DNA from: Prauserella muralis
Lineage (GTDB): Bacteria > Actinomycetota > Actinomycetes > Mycobacteriales > Pseudonocardiaceae
Length of the DNA stretch: 64,000 nt
Reading direction: 5' to 3'
Assembly (NCBI RefSeq): GCF_003202285.1
Contig: NZ_MASW01000007.1
Span: forward strand, 124,001-188,000
Shown here: piece by piece, positions 32,484 through 40,852 of the stretch
How the letters are laid out: the number at the start of each line of letters is the position of its first letter
Position numbering within the stretch: position 1 is the first letter of the stretch
Translations under genes and position numbers: made by a program
Notes under the pieces: generated by a model
Seen by the model: the letters and a program-made list of their open reading frames with translations, nothing else
The model's database searches: none
What the model was told of the DNA's origin: nothing

Positions 32484-33338
32484 CTAGGATGCGCCCGGGA
32501 GCGGAGCGAGAACCGTCCGGTGGGCTCCGTAGCCGACGGGCTCCAGCACGGAGAACGTCTCCCGGAACGCCCTGCCGATGTCGTCGACCTCCCAGGAATC
32601 CGCCTCGACCATCTCGCCGATCTCCGGGTGCCGCAGCAGGCCCAGGCCACGCCGCGCCCGCCGGATCACCTGTCCGGTGATGCCCGCCGAATCCTCGCCG
32701 AGCAGGAAGGTCACCACCGCCGCGACCTCCTCAGGCTGCACGTGCCCCTCGTACGGCGGCAGTTTCATGTCGGTGACCGCGAGCGGCGAGATGGCGTTGA
32801 CACGGACCCCGAACGGCAGCAGGTCCAGAGCCCAACCGTACGTCAGCGAGGCCACCGCGCCCTTCGTCGCGCCGTACACGCCCGTCTCCGGATGGCCGAG
32901 GTGGGTGCCCGACGTCACGTTCACGATGGAGCCCGGCCTGCCCCGCTCCACCATCCACCTGACCGCGTAGAGGCCACAGTAGACCGTTCCGAGCACGTTG
33001 ACGTCGACGACCGCACGAATCCGGTCCACGTCCTCCGCCCACGGCTTCGCCTGATGGAAGATGCCGGCGTTGCTCACCAAACCGTCGATCGCCCCGAAGC
33101 GCGACACGCACAGCGCGACGATCTCCTCGGCCGTGTCCGGGTCCGACACCGACCCGGCACAGGCTTCGGCGGTTCCTCCCGCCGCCTGGATCTCGCCTGC
33201 CACGTCGCGCGCGGCTTCGCCGTCGACGTCGTTCACCACGACCGCCGCGCCGGCACGAGCGGCGTCCAACGCGTAGGCCATTCCGAGCCCGCGACCGGCG
33301 CCCGTGACCACCACGGCCTTCCCCGCGAGGTTGTCCAT
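32484..33338 (-). CDS. Short-chain dehydrogenase/reductase with C-terminal extension
   Basis: 284 residues. Rossmann motif VVVTGAGRGLGMAYALDAAR, acidic NDVDGEAA, DGLVSNAGIFHQ, the catalytic Ser in VNVTSGTHLGHP and Tyr-x3-Lys in YGATKGAVAS. After the usual SDR end a further ~60 residues follow (EIGEMVEADSWEVDDIGRAF and on), resembling the tail of fungal and actinobacterial SDRs acting in beta-oxidation-like steps. ACAGG lies six bases before the ATG. Downstream of the CMD-family gene in the same transcript. Confidence 0.83.
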   Translation of the reverse strand: MDNLAGKAVVVTGAGRGLGMAYALDAARAGAAVVVNDVDGEAARDVAGEIQAAGGTAEACAGSVSDPDTAEEIVALCVSRFGAIDGLVSNAGIFHQAKPWAEDVDRIRAVVDVNVLGTVYCGLYAVRWMVERGRPGSIVNVTSGTHLGHPETGVYGATKGAVASLTYGWALDLLPFGVRVNAISPLAVTDMKLPPYEGHVQPEEVAAVVTFLLGEDSAGITGQVIRRARRGLGLLRHPEIGEMVEADSWEVDDIGRAFRETFSVLEPVGYGAHRTVLAPLPGAS

Positions 33339-33355
33339 GCTCACCTGTCCATCCG

Positions 33356-33943
33356 TCAACCCGAGATGTCGAACGCGTGATTGATGCCTGCGATGATCTG
33401 GTAGTAGCCCACGGTCGCCACCAGCTCGAACACGCCCGCCCTCGACCACAGCCGCTCCGCGGCGGCGAACGTGTCGTGGTCGACGTGGTTCGCGAGCAGT
33501 CCCGCGACGAACGCGTACGTGACCTCGGCAGGACGGTCGGGCAAGGTCGGTGAGCCGCTGGGCAACGTCTCAATCGTCACCTCGGGCAGGCCCGACGCGC
33601 GCGCCAGCTCCTCGTGTGCCCGCCACTCCACATCGGACCGGCAATGACAGGCGACCGTGAGGATTGCCAGCTCTCTCGCCCACGAGGGCAGCAGCGACCG
33701 GTATCGGACGGCGACGCCGACCTGTTCCAGCGCGGCACCGATGCCCGGGCTGAGCAGCATCGCGCGGTAGGGACCGCTGAGGATGCCCTCGTCGTCGGCG
33801 ACCGGGAAGAAGGACGCGTGTTGCTGTCGCGGGCCTTCCACAATCTGCTGGTACAGCCTGGTCTGCTCCGGCGTGAGCTCCGCCGGGGCCAGGCGGGGCA
33901 ACCGCGCTGCCGCCGAGCCGTCGCTGTCGTCCCACGCCGTCAT
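33356..33943 (-). CDS. Carboxymuconolactone decarboxylase (CMD/AhpD-like) family protein
   Basis: 195 residues, helical. The CMD core is RSLLPSWARELAILTVACHC followed by VEWRAHEELARASGLPE; these helices carry the Glu, Cys and His of the AhpD-like site, here EL..CHC..E..H. The C-terminal LVATVGYYQIIAGINHAFDI is also typical. Family members are decarboxylases or peroxide-reducing proteins; which applies here is unclear. Overlaps the upstream hydrolase gene by ATGA. Confidence 0.8.
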   Translation of the reverse strand: MTAWDDSDGSAAARLPRLAPAELTPEQTRLYQQIVEGPRQQHASFFPVADDEGILSGPYRAMLLSPGIGAALEQVGVAVRYRSLLPSWARELAILTVACHCRSDVEWRAHEELARASGLPEVTIETLPSGSPTLPDRPAEVTYAFVAGLLANHVDHDTFAAAERLWSRAGVFELVATVGYYQIIAGINHAFDISG

Positions 33944-34821
33944 CGGCTGTCCGTCTGGCGCGCGGTCGCCGTCAGGTCGCGGTCGCCAGCGAAGAACTCC
34001 CGGAGCAGCGCGGCGACGGTCTCCGGCTGGTCCAGGTTCGGGGCGTGCTTGGCGTCCAGCCGCTCCACCCGCACGCGCGGCGAGAGCTGTTCGAAGTGGT
34101 CCGCCCAGCCGGGATCGAGCAGCGGGTCGCGCTCACCGCTCACGATCAGCACCGGAACGGGACACGCCGCCAGCGGCGAGGGCCAGCTCCCGCCGGGCGC
34201 CTGGCGCGTCATGGTCGGGTGCTTGAGGCGGGCGGCAAGGCAAGCCTCCACGTGACCGGGCTTGCGGGTGTTCGCGTACCGGAGGCGGACGGCGTCGGCG
34301 AAGCCCCGGTAGTCGTCCACCATGAGACCCAGGACGCGCCGCACGTCGTCCTCGTTGCCGTCGAACCGGCCGAGTTGCTCCACGCCCCAGGCCGAGCGCC
34401 ATGGACCTCCGGTGCCGGAGATACTCACGCCGCTGCGCGCCGGCAGCGCGGGCGACTCACTGGCGAGGGCACGCAGCACCAGCGACCCGCCGAGCGAATG
34501 GCCGACGAAATGCGCGCCGGCTGGACCGACGCCCACGGCATCGCAGAATGCCGCGAGGTGCCTGGCGCGAAAGGCATGCGGCGAGCGGTCGAAATAGACG
34601 ACCTTGTCCGTGTCGCCGAAGCCGAGCAGGTCCGGCGCGAGCACCCGGTGCCGCTCGCCGAGCAGCGGCATGAGCTCTGCCCAGCTGGTCCTGGCATCCG
34701 CACCGAACGCTCCCTCGTGGACGAGGACGACCGTCCCCTCCGGTTCCCGCTCCGGCGCCAGCTCCCAGTAATGGGTGGCGTACCCGCCCGCCTCGATCGT
34801 GTGCTCGGTCAGGTCCGTCAT
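33940..34821 (-). CDS. Alpha/beta hydrolase (C-C bond hydrolase/esterase type)
   Basis: 293 residues with intact catalytic residues: oxyanion strand VVLVHEGAFGADARTSW, nucleophile elbow FVGHSLGGSLVL (Ser near residue 113), Asp in VSGERDPLLDPGW and His in LDAKHAPNLDQPE. The pattern fits meta-cleavage-product hydrolases and small-ester hydrolases. It is in a cluster with an LLM oxygenase and tautomerase, so hydrolysis of a ring-opened product is a reasonable guess. Confidence 0.84.
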   Translation of the reverse strand: MTDLTEHTIEAGGYATHYWELAPEREPEGTVVLVHEGAFGADARTSWAELMPLLGERHRVLAPDLLGFGDTDKVVYFDRSPHAFRARHLAAFCDAVGVGPAGAHFVGHSLGGSLVLRALASESPALPARSGVSISGTGGPWRSAWGVEQLGRFDGNEDDVRRVLGLMVDDYRGFADAVRLRYANTRKPGHVEACLAARLKHPTMTRQAPGGSWPSPLAACPVPVLIVSGERDPLLDPGWADHFEQLSPRVRVERLDAKHAPNLDQPETVAALLREFFAGDRDLTATARQTDSR

Positions 34822-34837
34822 GTCTTTCCTCTCGTGC

Positions 34838-35695
34838 TCAGTCGTTTTGCCACGGTGCGAGTAGCCTGCCCACCAAGCTGATGCAGGCGGAGACCAGCCA
34901 CCCCGTCAGGCCGACGATCGCCAATCCGAGGAACATCACCGGCACGTTGAGCACCTGCCACGAGTTCCAGATCATGTAGCCGACCCCTCCGTCGCCCGCG
35001 ACGAACTCGGTGGACACCACGATGATCAGTGCCTGTCCGAATCCGAGCCGGAGACCGCCGATCACCGACGGGATGGCGGCCGGGATGGTGATCGTCCGAA
35101 GCCGCACGAGCCGCGGAAGCTCGAAGGCCGAGGCGACGTCGCCGTAGACGGGATTGCTGTAGATCACGCCCGACGTGGTGTTGATGCTCACCATGAAGAA
35201 CACGCCCAGCGCGATCAGGGCGATCATGCTGGTGTTGCCGATCCCGAAGAAGATGATCATCAGCGGGAACAACGTGAGCTTGGGCAGCGGGTAGATGCCG
35301 CTGATCAGCGAACTGAGTGCGTAGCGGGTCACCGGGTGCAGGCCCATCGCGAGGCCGACGACCAGCCCCACGGCAGAGCCGAGCAGAAACCCGATCCCCA
35401 GGCGGACGCCTGACTGAGCCAGGTTGCTGAACAGCTCGGCCCGCAACTGGGGATCCGTGAAGTAATGGGACGAGTCCGTCAGGATACCCGTCGGCGAGGG
35501 GAAGAACCGCTCGTCGAGCAGCCCGGTCCTGGTGGCGAGCTCCCACGCGAGGAGCACCGCCAGCGGCGTGAGGATCGCCCATGCCTTTCGCTTCCGCTGC
35601 TGGCGACCACGGTCGCGGCGCAGCCGGTCGGCCACATCCGACACGTCGATGTCGGCTACCGGTGTGTCGGTGCTGCGCAGTACCTGTCCGGTCAT
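34838..35695 (-). CDS. ABC importer permease (SsuC/TauC family)
   Basis: 285 residues with six hydrophobic segments after a charged N-terminus (DRGRQQRKRKAWAILTPL). The EAA-type coupling loop is visible around SAFELPRLVRLRTITIPAAI, and FFPSPTGILTD near the start is typical of the nitrate/sulfonate/taurine importer family. The ATG shares one base with the stop of the ATPase gene (TGATG). It forms the channel for the binding protein at 36597 and ATPase at 35695. Confidence 0.87.
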   Translation of the reverse strand: MTGQVLRSTDTPVADIDVSDVADRLRRDRGRQQRKRKAWAILTPLAVLLAWELATRTGLLDERFFPSPTGILTDSSHYFTDPQLRAELFSNLAQSGVRLGIGFLLGSAVGLVVGLAMGLHPVTRYALSSLISGIYPLPKLTLFPLMIIFFGIGNTSMIALIALGVFFMVSINTTSGVIYSNPVYGDVASAFELPRLVRLRTITIPAAIPSVIGGLRLGFGQALIIVVSTEFVAGDGGVGYMIWNSWQVLNVPVMFLGLAIVGLTGWLVSACISLVGRLLAPWQND

Positions 35696-36558
35696 CACGC
35701 CACACCCGCCTTCGCCTTCGCGGGGTTCCCTGAGTTCCCGGAGTCGTTCGCGGCGAGAGACACCCCGACCTCGCCCGCGATGACCTCCCACAGCTCAGCG
35801 ACCAGGTCTCCGAACTCGGTCTCCCGCCTGAGGTCGGTCACGCTCGACGTCCTGGTGCCGATCTCGCGTACCAGCCGCACCCGGCCTGGCCGGGTCGAGA
35901 GCACGACCACGCGGTCGGCGACAGTGACCGCCTCCTCGATGTCGTGCGTGACGTAGAAGACGGTCGAGTGAGTCTGCCGCCAGATGTTCAGCAGCTCCTG
36001 CTGCATCACGATGCGCGTCTGCGCATCGAGCGCCGCCAGCGGCTCGTCCATGAGCAGCAGGTGCGGGCGGGTTGCGAGGGCCCGCGCGATCGCCACCCGC
36101 TGGCGCATGCCTCCCGAGAGTTCGTGCGGGTAGGCCTTCGGAAACTCGGCCAGCCCGACCAGGCGCAACACCTCCTGCACCCTGGTGTCGGCCTCCCTGC
36201 GGTCGATGCGCAGCCTGGAGAGTCCTATCCGGACATTGCGGTCAACAGTCAGCCACGGCAGCGTGGAGTCGGACTGGAACACGGTGGCGCTCGTGAGCCG
36301 GTCCCGGCGGGGCTTGTCCCCGCCGTGGTCACCGGCGAGATTCCAATGCACCCTGCCCTCGTACACCTTGTCCAGCCCGGCGAGAATACGCAGGAGTGAG
36401 CTCTTCCCGCAGCCGCTCGGCCCGATGATCGCCACGACTTCACCACTGCGTACTTCCAGGTTGATGTTGTGCAACGCCTGCAAGGCGGTGCCGTTGCGGC
36501 TCAGGAAGACCTTCGCGAGGTCCTCGATCCGGACGGCCGTCGTGTTTGGAGACTTCAT
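35695..36558 (-). CDS. ABC importer ATPase (SsuB/TauB family)
   Basis: 287 residues. Walker [17 protein letters not shown] near residue 45, Q-loop [12 protein letters not shown], signature [16 protein letters not shown], Walker [12 protein letters not shown] and the switch His in VTHDIEEAV. The motif set and the neighbouring permease place it in the nitrate/sulfonate/taurine group. It drives import of the cluster's substrate; the C-terminal 45 residues are a polar extension. Confidence 0.9.
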   Translation of the reverse strand: MKSPNTTAVRIEDLAKVFLSRNGTALQALHNINLEVRSGEVVAIIGPSGCGKSSLLRILAGLDKVYEGRVHWNLAGDHGGDKPRRDRLTSATVFQSDSTLPWLTVDRNVRIGLSRLRIDRREADTRVQEVLRLVGLAEFPKAYPHELSGGMRQRVAIARALATRPHLLLMDEPLAALDAQTRIVMQQELLNIWRQTHSTVFYVTHDIEEAVTVADRVVVLSTRPGRVRLVREIGTRTSSVTDLRRETEFGDLVAELWEVIAGEVGVSLAANDSGNSGNPAKAKAGVA

Positions 36559-36596
36559 CTGCGTCTCTCCTTCCGCGGGACGTGGCCCCGGTCGGG

Positions 36597-37649
36597 TCAG
36601 GGTGCCTGGTACTGGCCGAGCTGCTTGACCGCGGCCTCGGCGAAGGATGTGTCCACCAGTCTGTTCACGTCAACGGGTTGATCCAGCTCACCCTGGCTGA
36701 TGTAGAAGTCCTGCAGCCGACCTATGTAGGAGGGGTCGAGCCGCTGATCGGGGTCCAGTCCCACGGGCGAGGTCTTCTTGATGAGGTCGACCGGCATGTC
36801 AGCCTCCGTCGCGATGATCTCGACGACCTTGTCGCGATTCTTCCCGTGGAAGATCGCGTCATTGTAGGCGCGAACACCGCGGACGTAGGCATTCATGAAT
36901 GCTGTTCCGAGCTTGCGTTCCTCCAGCATCCGCTTTCCGTAGAGCAGCCCGGTCAGAGTCTCGCCCTCTGGCGGCGTCCCCTCGGTCAGGTCGGACGCGG
37001 GCTTGACGATGCCCGCCTCGACGCCCTGCGTGTAGTAGGGCTCGAGCATGACCGCGGCGTCGATCGAGCCACCTTGGAACGCGCTCACCTGGTCAGGCGA
37101 GTGCACCGGCGTGATCTGGAAGTCCTTCAACGACATTCCGTGTTGCCGCAGGAGATTGCTCAGCATGAACATCTGGATCGAGAGCTTGCTGTGCACGGCG
37201 ACCCGCTTGCCTCGCAGCGCTTCGAGAGTCCTGCCGATATCGCCCCGGTCGAACTCCGGCTTCACGGCGAATCGCGTCGCCGAGACGCCAGGCCGGATGC
37301 TCTGTTTGTCGCCGACGACCCTGAGGTCGATGTCGCGTTGCGCGGCGGTGAAGATGCCAGGGGCCAGCGAGGCACCCGCCACCTCGAGGTTGCCCGTCGC
37401 GAGGGCGTTCGTGATGGCGGGTGCGTCCTTGAGTCGCACGTACTCGACCTTGATGCCGGCTTCCTTGAAGTAGCCGAGGTGGTCGGCCAGGAAGATTCCG
37501 GCGTCCGAGGTCACCTTTTCCGAACCGATCCGCACCACGGTCAAGCCGTCGGCGGTCTGGCCCGTCGAGCTCGATCCGGCCGCGCCGCAGGCGGCGAGCA
37601 GTGCGCCCGCGGCGACGGCGGCGAAGGCATTCGCGATCTTTCGTTTCAT
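36597..37649 (-). CDS. ABC importer substrate-binding lipoprotein (SsuA/NMT1-like)
   Basis: 350 residues. N-terminal signal MKRKIANAFAAVAAGALLAA followed by the lipobox Cys (LLAAC), so it is lipid-anchored outside the membrane. The mature part matches the NMT1/SsuA fold: VVRIGSEKVTSDAGIFLADH, LGYFKEAGIKVEYVRLKD, ALRGKRVAVHSKLS and AAVMLEPYYTQGV. These proteins bind sulfonates, nitrate, pyrimidine precursors or aromatic acids; the ligand is not predictable. It heads the transporter genes. Confidence 0.88.
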   Translation of the reverse strand: MKRKIANAFAAVAAGALLAACGAAGSSSTGQTADGLTVVRIGSEKVTSDAGIFLADHLGYFKEAGIKVEYVRLKDAPAITNALATGNLEVAGASLAPGIFTAAQRDIDLRVVGDKQSIRPGVSATRFAVKPEFDRGDIGRTLEALRGKRVAVHSKLSIQMFMLSNLLRQHGMSLKDFQITPVHSPDQVSAFQGGSIDAAVMLEPYYTQGVEAGIVKPASDLTEGTPPEGETLTGLLYGKRMLEERKLGTAFMNAYVRGVRAYNDAIFHGKNRDKVVEIIATEADMPVDLIKKTSPVGLDPDQRLDPSYIGRLQDFYISQGELDQPVDVNRLVDTSFAEAAVKQLGQYQAP

Positions 37650-37751
37650 GGCGGTTCCCTTCGAGAAGGAGCAGGAAAGCCTGTGGTGTTCCCTCGTCGG
37701 CCGGTCGACATGTCAGCGTCTGGCCGCGGTGGTTCGTGGCGAGACGTACGG

Positions 37752-38327
37752 TCAGCCGGTCGGCACAACCGCGGCGTGGTCGCTGCGCACCGAGTCGCCG
37801 CCGGGGCGGAAGGCGCCGTAGGCCCCCGCCCGGTACAGCAATGGTTCAGCGTCGGCCTGGAAGCGTGCGTGAGCGATCGCACCGGACACGATCCAGTGGT
37901 CGCCACCGGGATGGATCTCTGCCGAGGCGCACTCCAGCACGGCCGTGGTACCGGTCGCGAAGGTCGGCACCGAGGTGCGTCCGGGGACGATGATGTCCGC
38001 AAGCTCCGCGAGGTCCGCGCCGCGTGCGGAGAAGGCGTCTGCCCAGTTCGACCGGTCGGCCGCCAGGTAGTTGATACTGAACCTCCCGGCGTGGCGAATG
38101 AGCGGCACCAGGCCGGTCTTGTCGTCGATCGCGACGACGGCCATGGGCGGTTCGGCGGACAGCGACTGCGCCGACGTGCAGGTGATCCCGGTCGTTCCAC
38201 CGTTGGCGGTGGCCACGAGCACCACGGCCACCGGAGCTGGAATGCGCCGGAACGTCTGGCGGAACCGCATGTTGTCCACGAGCCGGACTGCACTTCGCGG
38301 GCCGGCGGGGTGGTCGGTCTCGGACAT
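37752..38327 (-). CDS. Flavin reductase-like FMN-binding protein
   Basis: 191 residues. MRFRQTFRRIPAPVAVVLVA, GGTTGITCTSAQSLSAEPPM and GRFSINYLAADRSNWADAF follow the flavin-reductase (HpaC/FRD) pattern with the GxTxxSAxSLSxxPP motif. It likely provides FMNH2 for the LLM monooxygenase at 30376-31587. The start shares a base with the apbE stop (TGATG). Confidence 0.83.
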   Translation of the reverse strand: MSETDHPAGPRSAVRLVDNMRFRQTFRRIPAPVAVVLVATANGGTTGITCTSAQSLSAEPPMAVVAIDDKTGLVPLIRHAGRFSINYLAADRSNWADAFSARGADLAELADIIVPGRTSVPTFATGTTAVLECASAEIHPGGDHWIVSGAIAHARFQADAEPLLYRAGAYGAFRPGGDSVRSDHAAVVPTG

Positions 38328-39277
38328 CAGGACTCCTTTGTCATGCTCAGTCGCCAGCCGCGTAACTCCGGGCGCGCGGCGAGCCTTCCGGCGGCCGCGG
38401 TGCCGCCGACCACAAGCGCACTGCTCAGCCAGTCGGCGGCAGCACCTGTCGTGGCGACCACCGTGGCCTCTGCGACGTCCGATCGGGACGGCCGGCCGGT
38501 TCGCGGATCCACGAGATGGTGCAGGCGGTCACCCCAACGCCGTTTCGCGGTTCCGCTGGTGGCCACGGCGCCGTCGGTGACGACGACGACCTCGCCGGTG
38601 GGCAGCGCGACCGGCCATCCCTCACCGGAGGGACCGGGACCGCGGCAGGAGACGTCGCCGCCGAGACCGGCGGCCGAGTTGGCGCCGAGCCAGCGGACGA
38701 CGTCGTCGGCCCACAAGCCCTTCGCCAGCCCGCCGATGTCGACGGCGTGGCCGGGCGCCAGACGCGCCTGGTCACGGCGCAACTCGAGGACCGACGTGAG
38801 CGGCTCGACCGGGCCGGCGGGATCGGCAGGGGGATCACCCGGACCCTCGTGCGGCTCCGAACTCACGTACCCAGCCGCCAGCAGCCACGGCAGGACGGCG
38901 ATGTTGATCAGGCCTGCGCTGGCGACGGCGACATTGAGTGCGTGCTCCAGTAGCCGGTGCAGCTCGGGCGAGATGTCGCACCAGGCACCGGCGGCCGCGT
39001 TCAGCGCGCACACCTCGCTGTCGGCGCGGAACCGCGAGAACCGGCGATCCAGCTCGTGCAGGCGGCGCTCGACCTCGGGGAAGGGAGTATCGGGCTCACC
39101 GTGGCAGGCCAGCACCACGTCGCAGGTGAAGACCGTGCAGCTGTGCCTGGAGATGCCCGGATCGGGCACGGCGCCGAGCGAACCGCCCCGCGCGCTGGCC
39201 GGACCGCTCCCCTGCCGGGGCAGAGCGTGCGCACGCACCGGCACCAGCTCCTCTTCCGGATGTGCTCCATTGCACAT
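38327..39277 (-). CDS. apbE: FAD:protein FMN transferase (ApbE)
   Basis: 316 residues. ApbE motifs in order: RRFSRFRADSEVCALNAAAG, AVDIGGLAKGLWADDVV, LGGDVSC, VATSGTAKRRW with HHLVDPRTGRP, and TGAAADWLSSALVVGG. ApbE attaches FMN covalently to Thr or Ser of target proteins through Mg2+-dependent cleavage of FAD. No protein with an FMN_bind domain is encoded nearby, though a FAD flavoprotein of the fumarate-reductase family lies next to it. The first 45 residues lack a signal peptide and look non-conserved, so the true start may be later. Confidence 0.85.
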   Translation of the reverse strand: MCNGAHPEEELVPVRAHALPRQGSGPASARGGSLGAVPDPGISRHSCTVFTCDVVLACHGEPDTPFPEVERRLHELDRRFSRFRADSEVCALNAAAGAWCDISPELHRLLEHALNVAVASAGLINIAVLPWLLAAGYVSSEPHEGPGDPPADPAGPVEPLTSVLELRRDQARLAPGHAVDIGGLAKGLWADDVVRWLGANSAAGLGGDVSCRGPGPSGEGWPVALPTGEVVVVTDGAVATSGTAKRRWGDRLHHLVDPRTGRPSRSDVAEATVVATTGAAADWLSSALVVGGTAAAGRLAARPELRGWRLSMTKES

Positions 39278-39290
39278 TTAATATCCCATT

Positions 39291-39304
39291 CATGATACTG
39301 TTTA
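39291..39304 (-). promoter_or_regulatory. Promoter/operator-like element before apbE
   Basis: Minus-strand TAAACAGTATCATG includes a -10-like TATCAT (39297-39292) and matches the element at 32419-32432 at 12 of 14 positions. Transcription would start near 39285, only a few bases before the apbE ATG at 39277, so the first codon may be used on a nearly leaderless mRNA or the start may lie downstream. Confidence 0.45.
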
Positions 39305-39349
39305 GCAAGGCATGCCTGGCCCTCGCCGAGGGCTGACACCCTTCGCCTT

Positions 39350-40819
39350 TCAGCCGCCTGTCACCTCGGCCGTGCGTTCGGCCTGCCGCTCTGCCGGGAA
39401 GGTGCCGAGTTCGCGTGCCGCGGTCTGTCCCGCGATCCGGCCGAAGATCATTCCCCGCAGCACGGACGTACCGCCCGGATACTTGTCGTGATAGATGCCC
39501 GTGCATTCGCCGGCCGCGTAGAGCCGAGGGATGGGCGCGCTGTCCCCGCCGAGTACTCGTGCACTGTCGTCGGTGTCGAGGCCGCCAAAGGTGAACACGA
39601 CGGCGCACGCGACCGGATAGGCGAGCAGCGGGGGCTGGTCCACCCGCAAGGCCCAGTTCGTTTTCGGCGGCTCGATGCCCTGTGTGTGCCTGCCGTCCGG
39701 CTTCCGCCAGTCGAACGGTCCGTCGACGACGGCGTCGTTGTACTCGGCCACCGTCCTGGCCAGCCGCTGCTCCGGCAGACCGAGCGCCGCGGCCAGCTCG
39801 GTGACCGTGCCGGCGACAACGGGTTTGACACTCGTGAGAATGCCGCGTCGCCGGTCCGTCACCGCGTCGAACTGTTGATCGGTGATGAGGTAGGCGATTC
39901 CGCCTGGCTGTGCCCACACCGCACGGGCCGTGGACTCGTACGTCTCGTCGACGGTGCCCCTGCCCTCGTCGATGAAGCGCTCCCCGTCGCGGTTCACCAG
40001 GATCCCGTACGGGAACACCATGACGAGTGCTTCGGGGTCGGGGGACCGCGGGTCCACCGGCTCGGCATGGAACCCGTCCCACTGGCCGGCGCGACGTGCA
40101 CCGGCCTCGACAGCCATCCGGATGCCCTCGCCCTTGTTGAAGGTGACACCGGGCGCGATCGGGATCAGCCGGTCGACGTCGCCACCGAGCTCCGCGGCGA
40201 GCGTCTCGGGATCGCCCTCGAACCCGCCGGAGGCGATGACGACCGCCGCGGCCGGAACTGTCTGCTCGCCGTCGTCTCCGGTGACCACGACCCCGGTGAG
40301 CCGCCCGGCGCGGTCCCGCACGAGCCGCTGCGCCGTGCACCGGTAGCGGAACCGCACACCGAGCCGCTCTGCCGCGGGCCGCAGCACGTTCAGCAGGCCC
40401 TCCCCTCCGCCGACCGGCTGCAGCCGGGGGCGGCTGCTGTTGACGAAGTAGGTCGGGAACCTGCGGAATCTCGCGCCGTGACCTTGGATCCATTCCATCG
40501 TCTCCGGCAGGTGCCGCACGAGCGTCTCGACATAGGAGGACGAGGTGCGACCACCGGAGAAGGCGACGACGTCGTCGACGAAGGAGTCGGCGACCTCGTA
40601 GATGTCCTCGAGCCGGAGGTAGGCGGAGGTCCACTTGCTGTTCCCGCCCGCCTGAGCGGGGTCCGCCCTGTCGACGACCGTCACCGAGCGGCCCGGCTCA
40701 CCAGCGAGCTCCTCGGCCGCGCTGACAGCCGCGGAAAGCCCGGCGATGCCGGATCCGATGACGACGATGTCGTCGCCGGAGGCCGATGCTGTACTAGCCG
40801 CATTGGACATTGCTTGCAC
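39350..40819 (-). CDS. FAD-dependent dehydrogenase of the fumarate reductase/TcuA family
   Basis: 489 residues. FAD motif DIVVIGSGIAGLSAAVSAAE, VVDRADPAQAGGNSKWTS, the second FAD strand AVVIASGGFEGDPE, active-site region NRDGERFIDEGR and C-terminal LYAAGECTGIYHDKYPGGTS. The pattern fits tricarballylate dehydrogenase TcuA and related soluble flavoproteins; 3-ketosteroid dehydrogenases are more distant. It introduces or removes a C=C bond next to a carboxyl or keto group. GTG start with AGGA six bases upstream; an ATG three codons later is an alternative. Confidence 0.84.
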   Translation of the reverse strand: MQAMSNAASTASASGDDIVVIGSGIAGLSAAVSAAEELAGEPGRSVTVVDRADPAQAGGNSKWTSAYLRLEDIYEVADSFVDDVVAFSGGRTSSSYVETLVRHLPETMEWIQGHGARFRRFPTYFVNSSRPRLQPVGGGEGLLNVLRPAAERLGVRFRYRCTAQRLVRDRAGRLTGVVVTGDDGEQTVPAAAVVIASGGFEGDPETLAAELGGDVDRLIPIAPGVTFNKGEGIRMAVEAGARRAGQWDGFHAEPVDPRSPDPEALVMVFPYGILVNRDGERFIDEGRGTVDETYESTARAVWAQPGGIAYLITDQQFDAVTDRRRGILTSVKPVVAGTVTELAAALGLPEQRLARTVAEYNDAVVDGPFDWRKPDGRHTQGIEPPKTNWALRVDQPPLLAYPVACAVVFTFGGLDTDDSARVLGGDSAPIPRLYAAGECTGIYHDKYPGGTSVLRGMIFGRIAGQTAARELGTFPAERQAERTAEVTGG

Positions 40820-40852
40820 CTGCTTTCCTGCGCATGGGAGCGGCGGAGGGCA

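Noticed and set aside
36546-39281. A 911-codon plus-strand frame over the binding protein, flavin reductase and ApbE genes
   Set aside because: Composition is Arg/Gly/Asp-rich without motifs. The lipobox, flavin reductase and ApbE motifs on the minus strand are decisive.
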